This document shows positions 50,201 to 58,892 of a stretch of 64,000 bases of DNA, piece by piece. Below the pieces are notes generated by a model. The model was given only the letters and a program-made list of their open reading frames with translations, was not told the DNA's origin and made no database searches. The translations under genes and the position numbers were made by a program. The stretch lies in the NCBI GenBank assembly GCA_937889535.1, contig CALBZW010000018.1, positions 1-64,000 of the forward strand, written 5' to 3'. This DNA is from an uncultured Candidatus Saccharibacteria bacterium (GTDB lineage: Bacteria; Patescibacteriota; Saccharimonadia; Saccharimonadales; Saccharimonadaceae). The stretch's first letter is position 1. Every line of letters starts with the position of its first letter.

Positions 50201-51559
50201 ATGAAAATGAATTTTTCAGAAGCGATGAAAACTTTGCAGCAGGCAGCACCGGATTTTGTGACAGAGGTGACTCCGTTGAATTCCAACGAGGCCCAAAAAG
50301 AGTTTTTTGCCGGAGGGTGTAGCATGACGCCGAACTTCGTCTATGACGAGAGCACGGATTATGTTGCAGGTAAGAAACAGATTGGAACGCTGCTGGCCGA
50401 GTTTCGTCGGGAAGATTTTTCTGAGGTGGAACTTGAGATTCTGGATGAAATCGGAAGGCAGACGCGGCTGAAGCATGATTTGTTGCAGATGATGCGGCTT
50501 TTCCGGCATGCGAAGACTGATCGTCAGCGGGATAATGTAAGACGGCAGATTTTGCGATGCACCGTGGCACTACATGGTGAACCGGATGAACAGGTGTACC
50601 GTGGACTATGGACTGAGAGGCTGGCGGAGATTGAAAAACGCTTTGCTGATCCGAAATGGTCGGACGCTTTATGTCTGGAAGATGCAGAGGCGTTTTGTCA
50701 CTTGAAAGATGCTTTTCAGTCGTCTACACGTGTAGACGAGGAGCCTTTTGCTCCTCGTCAGGAAACGCTTACCAAATTCCGCGATTTTTGCTGGAAGCGG
50801 TGGCAGAAAACTTTTGAACGGGTAGACGTTGGGCGTACTTATAGTCCGGAAGAAGTTTGTGACTTACTGAATGCGGTTTTCCAGGAGGATTTTCCGTATT
50901 CGACAGAATGGCGGGCGATGGTTTCCGAGACTAAGACTTCGCTCTGTACTAATCAGAAGGCTTTGAAACTGGAGGTTCCGCGTCATCGCGGTAAAGGCCC
51001 GTATACCGGTAAAGTTATGCTGGAAGTGGTTTTGGCTCACGAATTAATGCTGCACGTTAATCGCCGAGAATACGCGAGGCATTATTGTCCGGAGGTGGCG
51101 ATACCGTTGCCGGATTACCTGGTTTTTGAGGAAGGTTTGGCGAAAGCAGCGGAGCAGGCGTTGGGTGGCGAAATTGATCAGACGAGCATTGACCATTATC
51201 TGACGGCTGGGATGGCCTACCATGATGGCATGGATTTTGCAGAGATTTTCAACGCGCAGCGTTGGCAGCTGTTCTTACGGGAGGTTGAACCGGAAGATAC
51301 GGCTGAGACGCGTGAGCAGAAACGCCAGAAGGCGGATGACGAAGCTTTTCGGTTGACGCTGCGTTGCTTGCGTGGGACAGGCGCGGTGCCGTTGATGAAC
51401 AATTTGGTGTACTACAATGGCCAGATTCAGGCCTGGAAATACATCGAGGAGAATATCGACGACCCGGATAAGTTGGAGAAAACATTATTCCGGTCGGGTA
51501 AGACCGATCCGACGAATCCGCTGCACCAGAAGATGCTGGAGAGTATTGGGCTGATGTAA
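50201..51559 (+). CDS. DUF1704 / QEGLA-motif metallopeptidase
   Basis: 452 residues from the ATG at 50201 (GAGAGG ribosome site). The zinc site is HELMLH (HExxxH form) in VVLAHELMLHVNRREYARHY at about residues 285-305, with the EEGLA motif (PDYLVFEEGLAKAAEQALG) about 30 residues later. This combination defines the DUF1704 family, annotated in bacteria as 'flavohemoglobin expression-modulating QEGLA motif protein' and related to eukaryotic MATCAP tyrosine carboxypeptidases. The substrate in this bacterium is unknown. Strong promoter and a position between rplK and nusG suggest insertion. Confidence 0.8.
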   Translation: MKMNFSEAMKTLQQAAPDFVTEVTPLNSNEAQKEFFAGGCSMTPNFVYDESTDYVAGKKQIGTLLAEFRREDFSEVELEILDEIGRQTRLKHDLLQMMRLFRHAKTDRQRDNVRRQILRCTVALHGEPDEQVYRGLWTERLAEIEKRFADPKWSDALCLEDAEAFCHLKDAFQSSTRVDEEPFAPRQETLTKFRDFCWKRWQKTFERVDVGRTYSPEEVCDLLNAVFQEDFPYSTEWRAMVSETKTSLCTNQKALKLEVPRHRGKGPYTGKVMLEVVLAHELMLHVNRREYARHYCPEVAIPLPDYLVFEEGLAKAAEQALGGEIDQTSIDHYLTAGMAYHDGMDFAEIFNAQRWQLFLREVEPEDTAETREQKRQKADDEAFRLTLRCLRGTGAVPLMNNLVYYNGQIQAWKYIEENIDDPDKLEKTLFRSGKTDPTNPLHQKMLESIGLM

Positions 51560-51609
51560 GGCTTGTGATAGCTTTTGGGATTTTTCATCATGAGGGGGTG
51601 ACATCCGAC

Positions 51610-51639
51610 AAAAAGACCGCCATATTTGACGGTCTTTTT
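51610..51639. terminator. bidirectional terminator between the DUF1704 gene and nusG
   Basis: AAAAAGACCG and CGGTCTTTTT around a 10-nt loop, between converging genes. Confidence 0.85.
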
Positions 51640-51652
51640 CTATGCGCTAAGA

Positions 51653-52201
51653 TTATTGTAGCTGTTTGACTTGTAGGGCGTCGAGTTCGACTGGAGTTTC
51701 GCGACCGAACATGGAGACCATGACTTTGAGCTTACCCTTTTGGGTGTCAATTTCGGAAATTGTGCCCTCAAAGCCTTTGAATGGGCCATCGACGATTGAA
51801 ACGACCTCGTTAATCTCGTAATTAACGGAGTACTTTGGATCTTCGACGCCCATGCGCTTTTTGATTTTTGCGATTTCTTTTTCGGAGACTGGGGTTGGCT
51901 GGGTACCGTTGCCGACGAAGCCGGTAACGCCGGGGGTATTGCGGACAATGTACCAAGTCTCATCGGAAAGACTCATTTCGACCAGAACGTAGCCTTGGAA
52001 GATTTTGCGGTCAACAACTTTGCGCTTGCCGTTTTTAATCTCGATGCGTTTTTCTTTTGGTACGATTGCGTCGAAGATTTTGCCTTCGAATTCTGGGCTA
52101 TCGAGACGCTGTTTAATGCTGTCGGCGACTTTGTCTTCGTAGCCGCTGTAAGTGCTGATGGTGTACCACGCGCGGGTATCATCATAACGGTTTACTGCCA
52201 T
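51653..52201 (-). CDS. nusG: transcription antitermination factor NusG
   Basis: 182 residues. N-terminal domain (TRAWYTISTYSGYEDKVADSIKQRL, KRKVVDRKIFQGYVLVEMSLSDETWYIVRNTPGVTGFVG) binds RNA polymerase; the C-terminal KOW domain (EVVSIVDGPFKGFEGTISEID) contacts ribosome or Rho. AAGGAG ribosome site. It lies 26 nt after secE, the usual pair. Confidence 0.96.
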   Translation of the reverse strand: MAVNRYDDTRAWYTISTYSGYEDKVADSIKQRLDSPEFEGKIFDAIVPKEKRIEIKNGKRKVVDRKIFQGYVLVEMSLSDETWYIVRNTPGVTGFVGNGTQPTPVSEKEIAKIKKRMGVEDPKYSVNYEINEVVSIVDGPFKGFEGTISEIDTQKGKLKVMVSMFGRETPVELDALQVKQLQ

Positions 52202-52227
52202 AGTTTTTTGCTCCTTTTTAATTTAAA

Positions 52228-52677
52228 TTATTTAGCGTTAATTAAAAGATTGAAGATAAAGGTAAAGAAGGTGTCAAGTAGGACGATGAAGAAAATGAAA
52301 ATCGCGCAGTAGACAAGGACGGCGAAAGTCATTTTCCAGGTGAGTTTGCGGCCTGGCCAGCGGACTTGGCGGATTTCGCGCCAAGAGTCGCGGAGGTAGC
52401 GGCCAAAAGCGACAAACGGGCGGGCGAGTAGAAAAACTTCCTTGAGGGGTTTTTCGACAGCGTTTTTGTCGGTTTTGTGAGACTTTTTCTGTTTTTTGTC
52501 GGCTTTAGACTTGGCGAGTTTGGCCTCGGGCATCTTTGTGTTAGTCGGTTCGACGTTTGTTGGCTTGGTGTTGATTGCCTGAGTGTCGACTGGCTCGTCT
52601 TTGGTTGGTTTAGCTTCGGCTGGCTTGGCGGAGATTTTGGTGATGTTTGTCTTCGAGTGTTTTGGCTTGTTTGACAT
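52228..52677 (-). CDS. secE: preprotein translocase subunit SecE with N-terminal extension
   Basis: 149 residues from the ATG at 52677 (AAAGGAG ribosome site); an upstream ATG at 52740 is less likely. The last ~60 residues are a single-helix SecE (RYLRDSWREIRQVRWPGRKLTWKMTFAVLVYCAIFIFFIVLLDTFFTF) with the WPxxxE-like region replaced by WPGRKLT. The first ~85 residues are Lys/Thr/Pro/Glu-rich with repeated KPTNVEPTNTK units, absent from standard SecE. Confidence 0.92.
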   Translation of the reverse strand: MSNKPKHSKTNITKISAKPAEAKPTKDEPVDTQAINTKPTNVEPTNTKMPEAKLAKSKADKKQKKSHKTDKNAVEKPLKEVFLLARPFVAFGRYLRDSWREIRQVRWPGRKLTWKMTFAVLVYCAIFIFFIVLLDTFFTFIFNLLINAK

Positions 52678-52763
52678 TTGGCTCCTTTCCCTGCGTTGGT
52701 ATCGGCTATTCGTGCATCCTGTGTTGTCGTGAGGTTGCATCGCCTCGTTTCGAGGGGTTGATA

Positions 52764-52803
52764 TAAAAAAATAGTCTGATACCAGACTGTCAATAGTATT
52801 GTA
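52764..52803 (-). promoter_or_regulatory. hairpin with T-tract in the secE leader next to a -10 box
   Basis: On the minus strand, TACAAT (52798-52803) is followed within about 10 nt by AGTCTG-GTAT-CAGACT and TTTTTTT. This is a terminator-shaped hairpin between a possible promoter and secE-nusG. It could attenuate the operon. Alternatively, TTGACA inside the hairpin is a -35 box and the hairpin has no role in RNA. Confidence 0.4.
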
Positions 52804-52887
52804 GCATTAGTATGGCAAGTTGTAAAGATATGAAGTTGGCTAGAAGCGACGGTTGTGATTTGAAAATGCTTATGATTAAATAAAAAG

Positions 52888-53541
52888 ATGGCGGAATATA
52901 AAATTCGCGGTACGAAGGTGGTGACGCCGTATCCGGCACAACTGACACCAGGAGAAGTAAGGTTGATTTTTGGTTTGGAAAAAATATTTTTGGCAGAGCG
53001 GATATTTGCGGATTGTTATTTCCCGAAAGTTGATCCGAAGCTCGGAGTGCGGCGGGTGGTGACGAAGGCGGATTTGGTGCAGATTGATTGTATGGTGGTA
53101 GATGATAGTGGAGTGTATGTTTTTGAGTCGAAGGATTATATAGGGTGGATTTATGCGCACGGAAAACGGGTGCATTGGACGCAAGTTTCGGGTTACGGGA
53201 AGAATAAGCATCAATTTTACAGCCCAGTGCGACAGAATGAGTCGCATATTGCGGCGGTGCGGACGGTGATCGGCAAGGAGGTACCGATTTATTCGGTTGT
53301 GGTGTTTGGGCGCGAAGCGACGCTAAAGGTGGTGGAGGATTTGCCGGAAGAATGCATAGTTTGCACGCAGGCGGAAATTCGGAATATTACGAGTCGGATG
53401 AGTCAAGAAAAATGCTTGGACACGGCGCAGGTAGAAGAGCTACGTCAGGCGGTGCGCAGAGGGCTGGTGAATCCGGATGGAGTGGTGCGGACGGAGCATA
53501 TTGAAGAAGTGCAGGAGATTGCTGGAGAGGGCGGTAATTGA
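52888..53541 (+). CDS. NERD-domain protein (nuclease-related)
   Basis: 217 residues. NERD core at about residues 15-115: GEVRLIFGLEKIFLA, then DLVQIDCMVVDDSGVYVFESKDYIGWIYAHG, with the D...E-x-K pattern of PD-(D/E)xK nucleases, followed by W..V and FYSPVRQNESHIAAVR. The C-terminal ~90 residues are less conserved. Probably acts on nucleic acid or in phage/plasmid defence, but NERD functions are mostly unknown. It lies just before the racemase-like gene on the same strand. Confidence 0.83.
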   Translation: MAEYKIRGTKVVTPYPAQLTPGEVRLIFGLEKIFLAERIFADCYFPKVDPKLGVRRVVTKADLVQIDCMVVDDSGVYVFESKDYIGWIYAHGKRVHWTQVSGYGKNKHQFYSPVRQNESHIAAVRTVIGKEVPIYSVVVFGREATLKVVEDLPEECIVCTQAEIRNITSRMSQEKCLDTAQVEELRQAVRRGLVNPDGVVRTEHIEEVQEIAGEGGN

Positions 53542-53644
53542 TTACAGTTTTGTTTAATATTACGTTAAGCGAAATGAAAAAAAGTGGGGGATTTTTTGTT
53601 GACGAATGGAATAATTGGGGTTGGAGGAGAATGAAGGAGAGAAA

Positions 53645-54538
53645 GTGCGAAGAATTGTGGTTTTTGATACTGGTTGGGGAGGTGAACTAGTAGCGGATTA
53701 TTTGGCGCGTGAGTTGAGCGTGGTAGAAGTTGTACGAGTAATTGACTGGGGACATGAAGTTTATTCAGGATTAGCATTGGATATTGATGCAGTGATTCAA
53801 TGTCTGGTGTCGTATATTGGGCGAGTAGATGCAATTGTGTTAGGAGGATATACGGTGGGGATAATGTTGCAGGCGCTTAGGAGCGCATATCCGGAACAGA
53901 TTTTTGTAGCGCCGAGTATTAATTATGATCGGATATTGAGGACGCGGCAATATCCGGGTAAAGTAGCGGTTTTGATGAATGATATGGTGAGGGAGTCGCG
54001 GATGTTTCGCGAACTGAGGGAAAAATTGCCATATTCGACGCTGATTTTGCCGGAATGTGCAAATTGGGAATGTCTTATTGATAATAATTTGATGACGAAT
54101 GAAACGGTACGGACAGAGCTGGCTTGGGACTTTGAGATGTGCCCGGCAAAGGAGTTGTCTGCGTCGCGGATGCAACGGGAGCGAGAGGTGGAGTTTTCGT
54201 CTTTGGATATTTTGGCTGAGCGGTCATCGGAAAAGCGAGCTTTGATGCGGGCGATTCAGAATTTTGGCGTGGCAGCGCGGCAGGTAAGTCTGGCCGAGGA
54301 GTATGCCGCGAAAGAAGCTGAATTGGCGCAGAAAGAATGTTTGGCTAATGATTCAAATAGAGTGCGGACGAGGCCCGATTTAGTGCTGCTATTGAATACG
54401 CATTTTTGGGAGATTAAGCCAGAAATTGAGAAGAGCTTAGGTTGGCAGGTACGGGTTTTGGATTTTCGAGAAAAGCTACTACACGATGTTTGTGCAGCTT
54501 TGAAGCTGCGAGGAGTTGATGGTAAGCGGCCGAAGTAA
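53645..54538 (+). CDS. glutamate-racemase-like protein without catalytic cysteines
   Basis: 297 residues from the GTG at 53645 (AAGGAG ribosome site). RRIVVFDTGWGGELVADYLARELS matches the MurI N-terminus (VFDSGxGG). The region AIVLGGYTVGIMLQALRSAYPEQIFVAP aligns with 'IACNTASAxAL..LR', but Cys is replaced by GG-Y-T. LLNTHFWEIKPEIEKSLGWQVRVLD aligns with 'LGCTHYPLL', where Cys becomes Asn. Both catalytic cysteines of the Asp/Glu racemase fold are gone, so racemase activity is unlikely. An insert of about 60 residues is helical. It may bind a metabolite or act as a regulator. Confidence 0.6.
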   Translation: MRRIVVFDTGWGGELVADYLARELSVVEVVRVIDWGHEVYSGLALDIDAVIQCLVSYIGRVDAIVLGGYTVGIMLQALRSAYPEQIFVAPSINYDRILRTRQYPGKVAVLMNDMVRESRMFRELREKLPYSTLILPECANWECLIDNNLMTNETVRTELAWDFEMCPAKELSASRMQREREVEFSSLDILAERSSEKRALMRAIQNFGVAARQVSLAEEYAAKEAELAQKECLANDSNRVRTRPDLVLLLNTHFWEIKPEIEKSLGWQVRVLDFREKLLHDVCAALKLRGVDGKRPK

Positions 54539-54549
54539 TATCCAACCGT

Positions 54550-55155
54550 TTATAAATCGGTACGGTTTTCGAGGGCGGCGGACAAGGTGATTTGGTCGGC
54601 ATAGCTCAAATCGACGCCGAGAGGTAGCCCGCGAGCAAGGCGAGTGACTTTGACGTCCGGGTGTTGCTCATGGAGTATTTTTTGAAGTAAGAGAGCAGTT
54701 GATTCCCCTTCGACGCTAGGATTAGTGGCGATGATGATTTCGGTGACGTGGTCAGGCTCAATTCGTGCCAAAAGCTCTTTGATGTGAAGTTGATCGACGG
54801 AAATGCCGTCGATTGGAGAAATTGCGCCACCGAGCACATGATAAGTGCCTTTGAACTGCTTAGTTTGTTCGATAGCGTAAATATCAAGTGGCTCTTCGAC
54901 GACGAGAATTGTAGATTTATCGCGTTCGGGATTCGTATAAAGCTCAGATTGCTCAGCATCTGCGTCAATTAGGGCAAAAGTGACCGGACAAGATTTGACG
55001 CTATTGTGTAGGTTGACTAGAGTTTCGGCGATATCAGTACTAATACGCGGGCTGCTTTTAAAAAGATAGTAGGCGTAACGTTCAGCGGTGCGAGCACCGA
55101 CGCCTGGTAGGTGTCCGAGGGATTCAATCGTGTCTTGTAGGGCTTGGGGTAACAT
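54550..55155 (-). CDS. recR: recombination protein RecR, zinc finger lost
   Basis: 201 residues. HhH motif LGHLPGVGARTAERYAYYLFKSS, then a region where the Cys4 zinc finger normally lies (SCPVTFALIDADAEQSELYTNPERDK): only one Cys remains. The Toprim domain (STILVVEEPLDIYAIEQTKQFKGTYHVLGGAISPIDG) and the C-terminal LARGLPLGVDLSYADQITLSAALENR are conserved. It acts with RecO in gap repair. TATAAT ends 7 nt before the ATG. Confidence 0.92.
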   Translation of the reverse strand: MLPQALQDTIESLGHLPGVGARTAERYAYYLFKSSPRISTDIAETLVNLHNSVKSCPVTFALIDADAEQSELYTNPERDKSTILVVEEPLDIYAIEQTKQFKGTYHVLGGAISPIDGISVDQLHIKELLARIEPDHVTEIIIATNPSVEGESTALLLQKILHEQHPDVKVTRLARGLPLGVDLSYADQITLSAALENRTDL

Positions 55156-55172
55156 AGTGTATATTATAATAC

Positions 55173-55204
55173 AAAAAACCGGCCACAGCCAGAGCTGAGA
55201 CCGG
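55173..55204 (-). terminator. terminator of the rpsI end of the ribosomal cluster
   Basis: On the minus strand CCGGTCTCAGC and GCTGTGGCCGG pair (10 of 11) around TCTG, followed by TTTTTT. It lies 33 nt after the rpsI stop. Confidence 0.85.
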
Positions 55205-55236
55205 AGTTTTTGCGCCTTTGTACGTAGCGAAGTAGC

Positions 55237-55638
55237 TTAACGCTTCGAGAACTGCTCTTTGCGGCGAGCTGAACGCAAACCGTATTTTTTGCGCTCCTTT
55301 TCGCGTGGATCACGCTTGAGGAAGCCAGCTTTCTTCAATACTGGACGCAAGTCGGCCATTTCGGTCGTTAGGGCTTTGCTGAGGGCAAGTTTAATTGCAT
55401 CAACTTGTCCAGCTAAGCCACCACCAGCAACGCGTACAGAAACATCATAATTGTTTTGTTTCTCAGCAAGAGCTAATGGGTCGGTAATCTCGGCTAGTAG
55501 GCTTTTGTTGCCCGACAAATACTCGAGTGCTGGTTTGTCGTTGATGGTAATCTCGCCTTTGCCTTTATATAGACGTACACGAGCTGTAGCAGCTTTGCGA
55601 CGGCCGAGACCGTAAATATATGTATCTTTCGTAGCCAT
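55237..55638 (-). CDS. rpsI: 30S ribosomal protein S9
   Basis: 133 residues. YGLGRRKAATARVRLYKGKGEITIND and the C-terminal KKYGLRSARRKEQFSKR tail that reaches the P-site tRNA are typical. Its start overlaps the rplM stop, the usual L13-S9 pair. Confidence 0.96.
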   Translation of the reverse strand: MATKDTYIYGLGRRKAATARVRLYKGKGEITINDKPALEYLSGNKSLLAEITDPLALAEKQNNYDVSVRVAGGGLAGQVDAIKLALSKALTTEMADLRPVLKKAGFLKRDPREKERKKYGLRSARRKEQFSKR

Positions 55639-56075
55639 TATTTAATCTCCTTCGGATTTTGAGCAGTGTGTGCGTGCTCTGCACCGTCGAAGACCCGGAG
55701 TCTACTCAAGCGATCGCTCGCGAGCTTGTTCTTCGGAATCATACCTTTGACGGCGTGTTCAAGCGCAACGCGCGGGTTTTTCTCGATGACTTCCTCAAGT
55801 TTTAGTTCGGTGAGGCCGCCTGGAAAACCACTATGACGGTAGTATTTCTTATCGACCATTTTGTTGCCAGTAACTTGAATGTTTTTGGCGTTAACGACAA
55901 CTACGTAATCGCCATTGTCAACATGGGGGGTATAAGTAACTTTGCTTTTCCCCATTAGTTTGTCGGCGATGACGACTGCAAGTTTGCCGAGAGGCATGCT
56001 GCCAGCGTCGATAATCCACCATTCACGCGTAATCTCGGCGGGTTTTTGGTTATAAGTTTTAGTTACGCCTTTCAT
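55638..56075 (-). CDS. rplM: 50S ribosomal protein L13
   Basis: 145 residues. TREWWIIDAGSMPLGKLAVVIADKLMGKSKVTYTPHVDNGDYVVVVNAKNIQVTGNK matches L13. It lies directly after rplQ with no gap. Confidence 0.96.
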   Translation of the reverse strand: MKGVTKTYNQKPAEITREWWIIDAGSMPLGKLAVVIADKLMGKSKVTYTPHVDNGDYVVVVNAKNIQVTGNKMVDKKYYRHSGFPGGLTELKLEEVIEKNPRVALEHAVKGMIPKNKLASDRLSRLRVFDGAEHAHTAQNPKEIK

Positions 56076-56480
56076 TTATTTCCCCTCCTTTTTAGCCTTA
56101 GCGTCGGTTTTCTTAGTCAAATCGATATTATCGACGAAACTAATCGTTCCCATTTCGGTGTTATCGCCTTTGCGGAAGCCAGCGCGTTCGATGCGTAGAT
56201 ACCCAGAATCGCGCTTAATTTGTGGCGCAATTGTATCCATGAGCAAATCCGCGGCTTTAATATCATCCAGTCTCGCAATTAGCAAGCGACGATTGGCGAG
56301 TCCGCCTTTTTTCGCAATGGTGATTAGTTTTTCGGTCTCACGACGCATTTCTTTGGCTCGGGCGAGCGTAGTCGTAATTTCGGTGTTTTCGATGAGCGCT
56401 TTCATCAGCCCACGTTGTAGCGCACGTCGTTGATCCGTCTCACGACCAAACTTCCGGCCTTTGTATCCATGACGATGCAT
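56076..56480 (-). CDS. rplQ: 50S ribosomal protein L17
   Basis: 134 residues. MHRHGYKGRKFGRETDQRRALQRGLMKALIENTEITTTLARAKEMRRETEKLITIAKKG is the L17 N-terminal domain, and the YLRIERAGFRKGDNTEMGTISFV strand is typical. It overlaps rpoA by 1 nt and is followed immediately by rplM. Confidence 0.96.
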   Translation of the reverse strand: MHRHGYKGRKFGRETDQRRALQRGLMKALIENTEITTTLARAKEMRRETEKLITIAKKGGLANRRLLIARLDDIKAADLLMDTIAPQIKRDSGYLRIERAGFRKGDNTEMGTISFVDNIDLTKKTDAKAKKEGK

Positions 56481-57418
56481 TATAACAACTCCGTTAATTT
56501 CTCTTTAACTTCGTCCAGAGCTTTGCTGCCGAAGCCTTTGAGATCTTTGAGATCGACTTCGGAAAGCGCCACTAAATCGCGGACGGTTTTAATATCATTG
56601 TTGACCAACGCGTTAGCTGTGCGAGCGGACAATCCGAGCTCCTCGATCGGTAGAGCTAGTCCGGAATCATCAGATTCTTGCTCGATGCCTGGCGCTGGAG
56701 CACTTTCGACGGTGGTACCACCAGCAAGTGTAGTGTATTGATTAACTAAAATCGCATTAGCTTCTTCAAAAGCTTCTTGCGGGGTAATCGTACCGTCGGT
56801 ATCAACTGTAATAGTTAGTTGCTGCAAGTTGGTATCTTGCCCGACACGAGTATTCTCGACTTTGAAGCGTACGCGAAGTACTGGGCTAAAGACAGCATCG
56901 AGAGCGATCATGTCGCTATGGATGCGATCGTCACTGGATTTTTCAATGCTGAGGTAGCCACGGCCAGTTTCGACGACGAAATTCATTTTCAAAACGAATT
57001 TTGGATCGTCGATATGGCAGATAATTTGATTTGGATTACCTACCTCAATGCCAGCTGGCCATTTAATGTCGCCAGCAACAACTTTACCATCTTCGCCTGC
57101 ATCTTTACCTTTAAACTCGAAGGCGACTTCGACTGGTTCGTCAGAGTGAGATTTCAGACGAATATTTTTCAAGTTTAGCATAATATCGACGACATCTTCG
57201 CGAACGCCGGCAATAGAAGCATATTCGTGATTTGTGCCTTCAATGCTGAACGCTGTAATCGCCGCACCCTTAATACTGGATAGTAAGACTCGACGAATCG
57301 AGTTACCCAAGGTGTTCCCGTAGCCATAGAACAATGGGCGGATCACAAATTCAGCGCTGTTGTCACCGACCTGGTTGACTTCGGCTAAATTGGCCTCGTG
57401 AATAACTTTTGTAGTCAT
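56480..57418 (-). CDS. rpoA: RNA polymerase alpha subunit
   Basis: 312 residues. The N-terminal domain for assembly (FVIRPLFYGYGNTLGNSIRRVLLSSIKGAAITAFSIEG) and the C-terminal domain (LPIEELGLSARTANALVNNDIKTVRDLVALSEVDLKDLKGFGSKALDEVKEKL), which contacts UP-elements and activators, are both present. It sits in the usual place between rpsD and rplQ. Confidence 0.97.
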   Translation of the reverse strand: MTTKVIHEANLAEVNQVGDNSAEFVIRPLFYGYGNTLGNSIRRVLLSSIKGAAITAFSIEGTNHEYASIAGVREDVVDIMLNLKNIRLKSHSDEPVEVAFEFKGKDAGEDGKVVAGDIKWPAGIEVGNPNQIICHIDDPKFVLKMNFVVETGRGYLSIEKSSDDRIHSDMIALDAVFSPVLRVRFKVENTRVGQDTNLQQLTITVDTDGTITPQEAFEEANAILVNQYTTLAGGTTVESAPAPGIEQESDDSGLALPIEELGLSARTANALVNNDIKTVRDLVALSEVDLKDLKGFGSKALDEVKEKLTELL

Positions 57419-57427
57419 TTATCCTCC

Positions 57428-58045
57428 TTAACGTGAGTAATACTCAACGATTAGTTGTTCGTTAATGCCGGCTTCTGCCTCTTCACGCTTCGGCAAGCCA
57501 GTAATTTCAATTTGCATTTTCTTTGGATCGGATTTGAGCCAACTAAGCGGAGTGGTAGAGCTACTCGCGACAATGTTATCTAGATTCTTGAAATATTCTG
57601 ACTTTTGAGATTTGCTGCGCACTTCAAGCACGTCACCTGGTTTGAGACGGATGGATGGAATGTCGATTCGGCGGCCATTGAGTGTGAAATGTCCATGCGA
57701 GACTAATTGTCGAGCTTGGCGACGAGTGGTTGCAAAACCAGCACGGTAGACCGCGTTATCGGCACGTCGTTCCAGGAATTGCAGCAGGTTTTCACCGGTC
57801 AAGCCGTCAGTCTTGGCGGCTTCTTTCATTAGCTTAGCGAATTGTTTCTCAAGTAGACCGTAGAGACGGCGGACTTTTTGCTTTTCGCGAAGCTGAGTGA
57901 GATATAGGCTTCCTCCACGGACGCGCATATCAGCGTGTTCGCCTGGGATACCAGATTTCTTTGCCATTACTTTGTGTGCTTTTGGCGCCAAAGCGTAACC
58001 TTCACGGCGACTTTGTTTAACAATTGGAGAAGTATCTCGTGCCAT
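57428..58045 (-). CDS. rpsD: 30S ribosomal protein S4 (cysteine-free)
   Basis: 205 residues; primary 16S rRNA binder. S4 domain RADNAVYRAGFATTRRQARQLVSHGHFTLNGRRIDIPS and the C-terminal EYYSR. The N-terminus has none of the four Cys residues of zinc-type S4. Its start abuts the rpsK stop. Confidence 0.96.
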   Translation of the reverse strand: MARDTSPIVKQSRREGYALAPKAHKVMAKKSGIPGEHADMRVRGGSLYLTQLREKQKVRRLYGLLEKQFAKLMKEAAKTDGLTGENLLQFLERRADNAVYRAGFATTRRQARQLVSHGHFTLNGRRIDIPSIRLKPGDVLEVRSKSQKSEYFKNLDNIVASSSTTPLSWLKSDPKKMQIEITGLPKREEAEAGINEQLIVEYYSR

Positions 58046-58488
58046 TACGGTTTCCTTTCTCCCTTAGGACGCACACCACCGTGCGCAATTGGGGTAACAT
58101 CAGTAATACTATCAATTTTAATGCCAACATTTGAGACGGCGCGGATTGCACTGTCGCGACCAAGCCCGATGCCGCTAACGAAAACGTCAACGCTGTTTAG
58201 ACCATGTTCGCGTTTAGCGATTTCAAGGGCTTTCTCGGCGGCAATTTGAGCGGCATAAGCGGTGCCTTTTTTGCTACCACGGAAGCCATTAGCGCCGGCT
58301 GAGCTGGCACTGAGAGCGCCACCGTTTTTATCGGTAACAGTAATAATAGTATTGTTGAAGGTAGCTTGAACGTGCACCTGACCACTAGTGACGATACGCT
58401 TACCTTTTTTGCCTTTAGTTTTGGTAACTTTCGGAGCTTCAGCTACTGCTTCGGCGCCATCCATCACCTTCTTTTCTTCTTCTGCCAT
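58045..58488 (-). CDS. rpsK: 30S ribosomal protein S11
   Basis: 147 residues. GQVHVQATFNNTIITVTDKNGGALSASSAGANGFRGSKKGTAYAAQIAAE and TPIAHGGVRPKGERKP are typical. An N-terminal extension of about 25 Lys/Ala/Glu residues is present. Confidence 0.96.
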   Translation of the reverse strand: MAEEEKKVMDGAEAVAEAPKVTKTKGKKGKRIVTSGQVHVQATFNNTIITVTDKNGGALSASSAGANGFRGSKKGTAYAAQIAAEKALEIAKREHGLNSVDVFVSGIGLGRDSAIRAVSNVGIKIDSITDVTPIAHGGVRPKGERKP

Positions 58489-58503
58489 TTTTACTCCTAT
58501 ATC

Positions 58504-58890
58504 CTAAGTCTTACTTGCTGCTTTTGGCTGTGCGCCACCTACGGCAATTGCCCGACCTTTACGAGTACGTGCATTCGTGCGGGTACGTTGACCATTAACT
58601 GGTAAACCAGCTTTATGGCGGGAACCTTTGTAGGAGTTAATGTCTTTGAGACGTTTGATATTATTGGTAACGAGGCGCTTCAGATCACCTTCAACGGTAT
58701 ATTTGCTGCCGATGAGATCGTTAATTTTCTGAATTTCAGCCTCGGTGAGATCTTTCACCCGAGTGGTAGGCTCAACTTTAGCCTCCGCAAGGATGGCTTT
58801 ACTCGTCGTTTGACCAATCCCATAGACACTGGTGAGGGCAATCCACACCTGCTTGTCATTCGGGATAGTCACACTAGCAATTCTTGCCAT
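58504..58890 (-). CDS. rpsM: 30S ribosomal protein S13
   Basis: 128 residues. [34 protein letters not shown] (HhH-like) and the C-terminal [18 protein letters not shown] tail at the P site are typical. Adjacent to rpmJ (2-nt gap). Confidence 0.96.
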   Translation of the reverse strand: MARIASVTIPNDKQVWIALTSVYGIGQTTSKAILAEAKVEPTTRVKDLTEAEIQKINDLIGSKYTVEGDLKRLVTNNIKRLKDINSYKGSRHKAGLPVNGQRTRTNARTRKGRAIAVGGAQPKAASKT

Positions 58891-58892
58891 GC

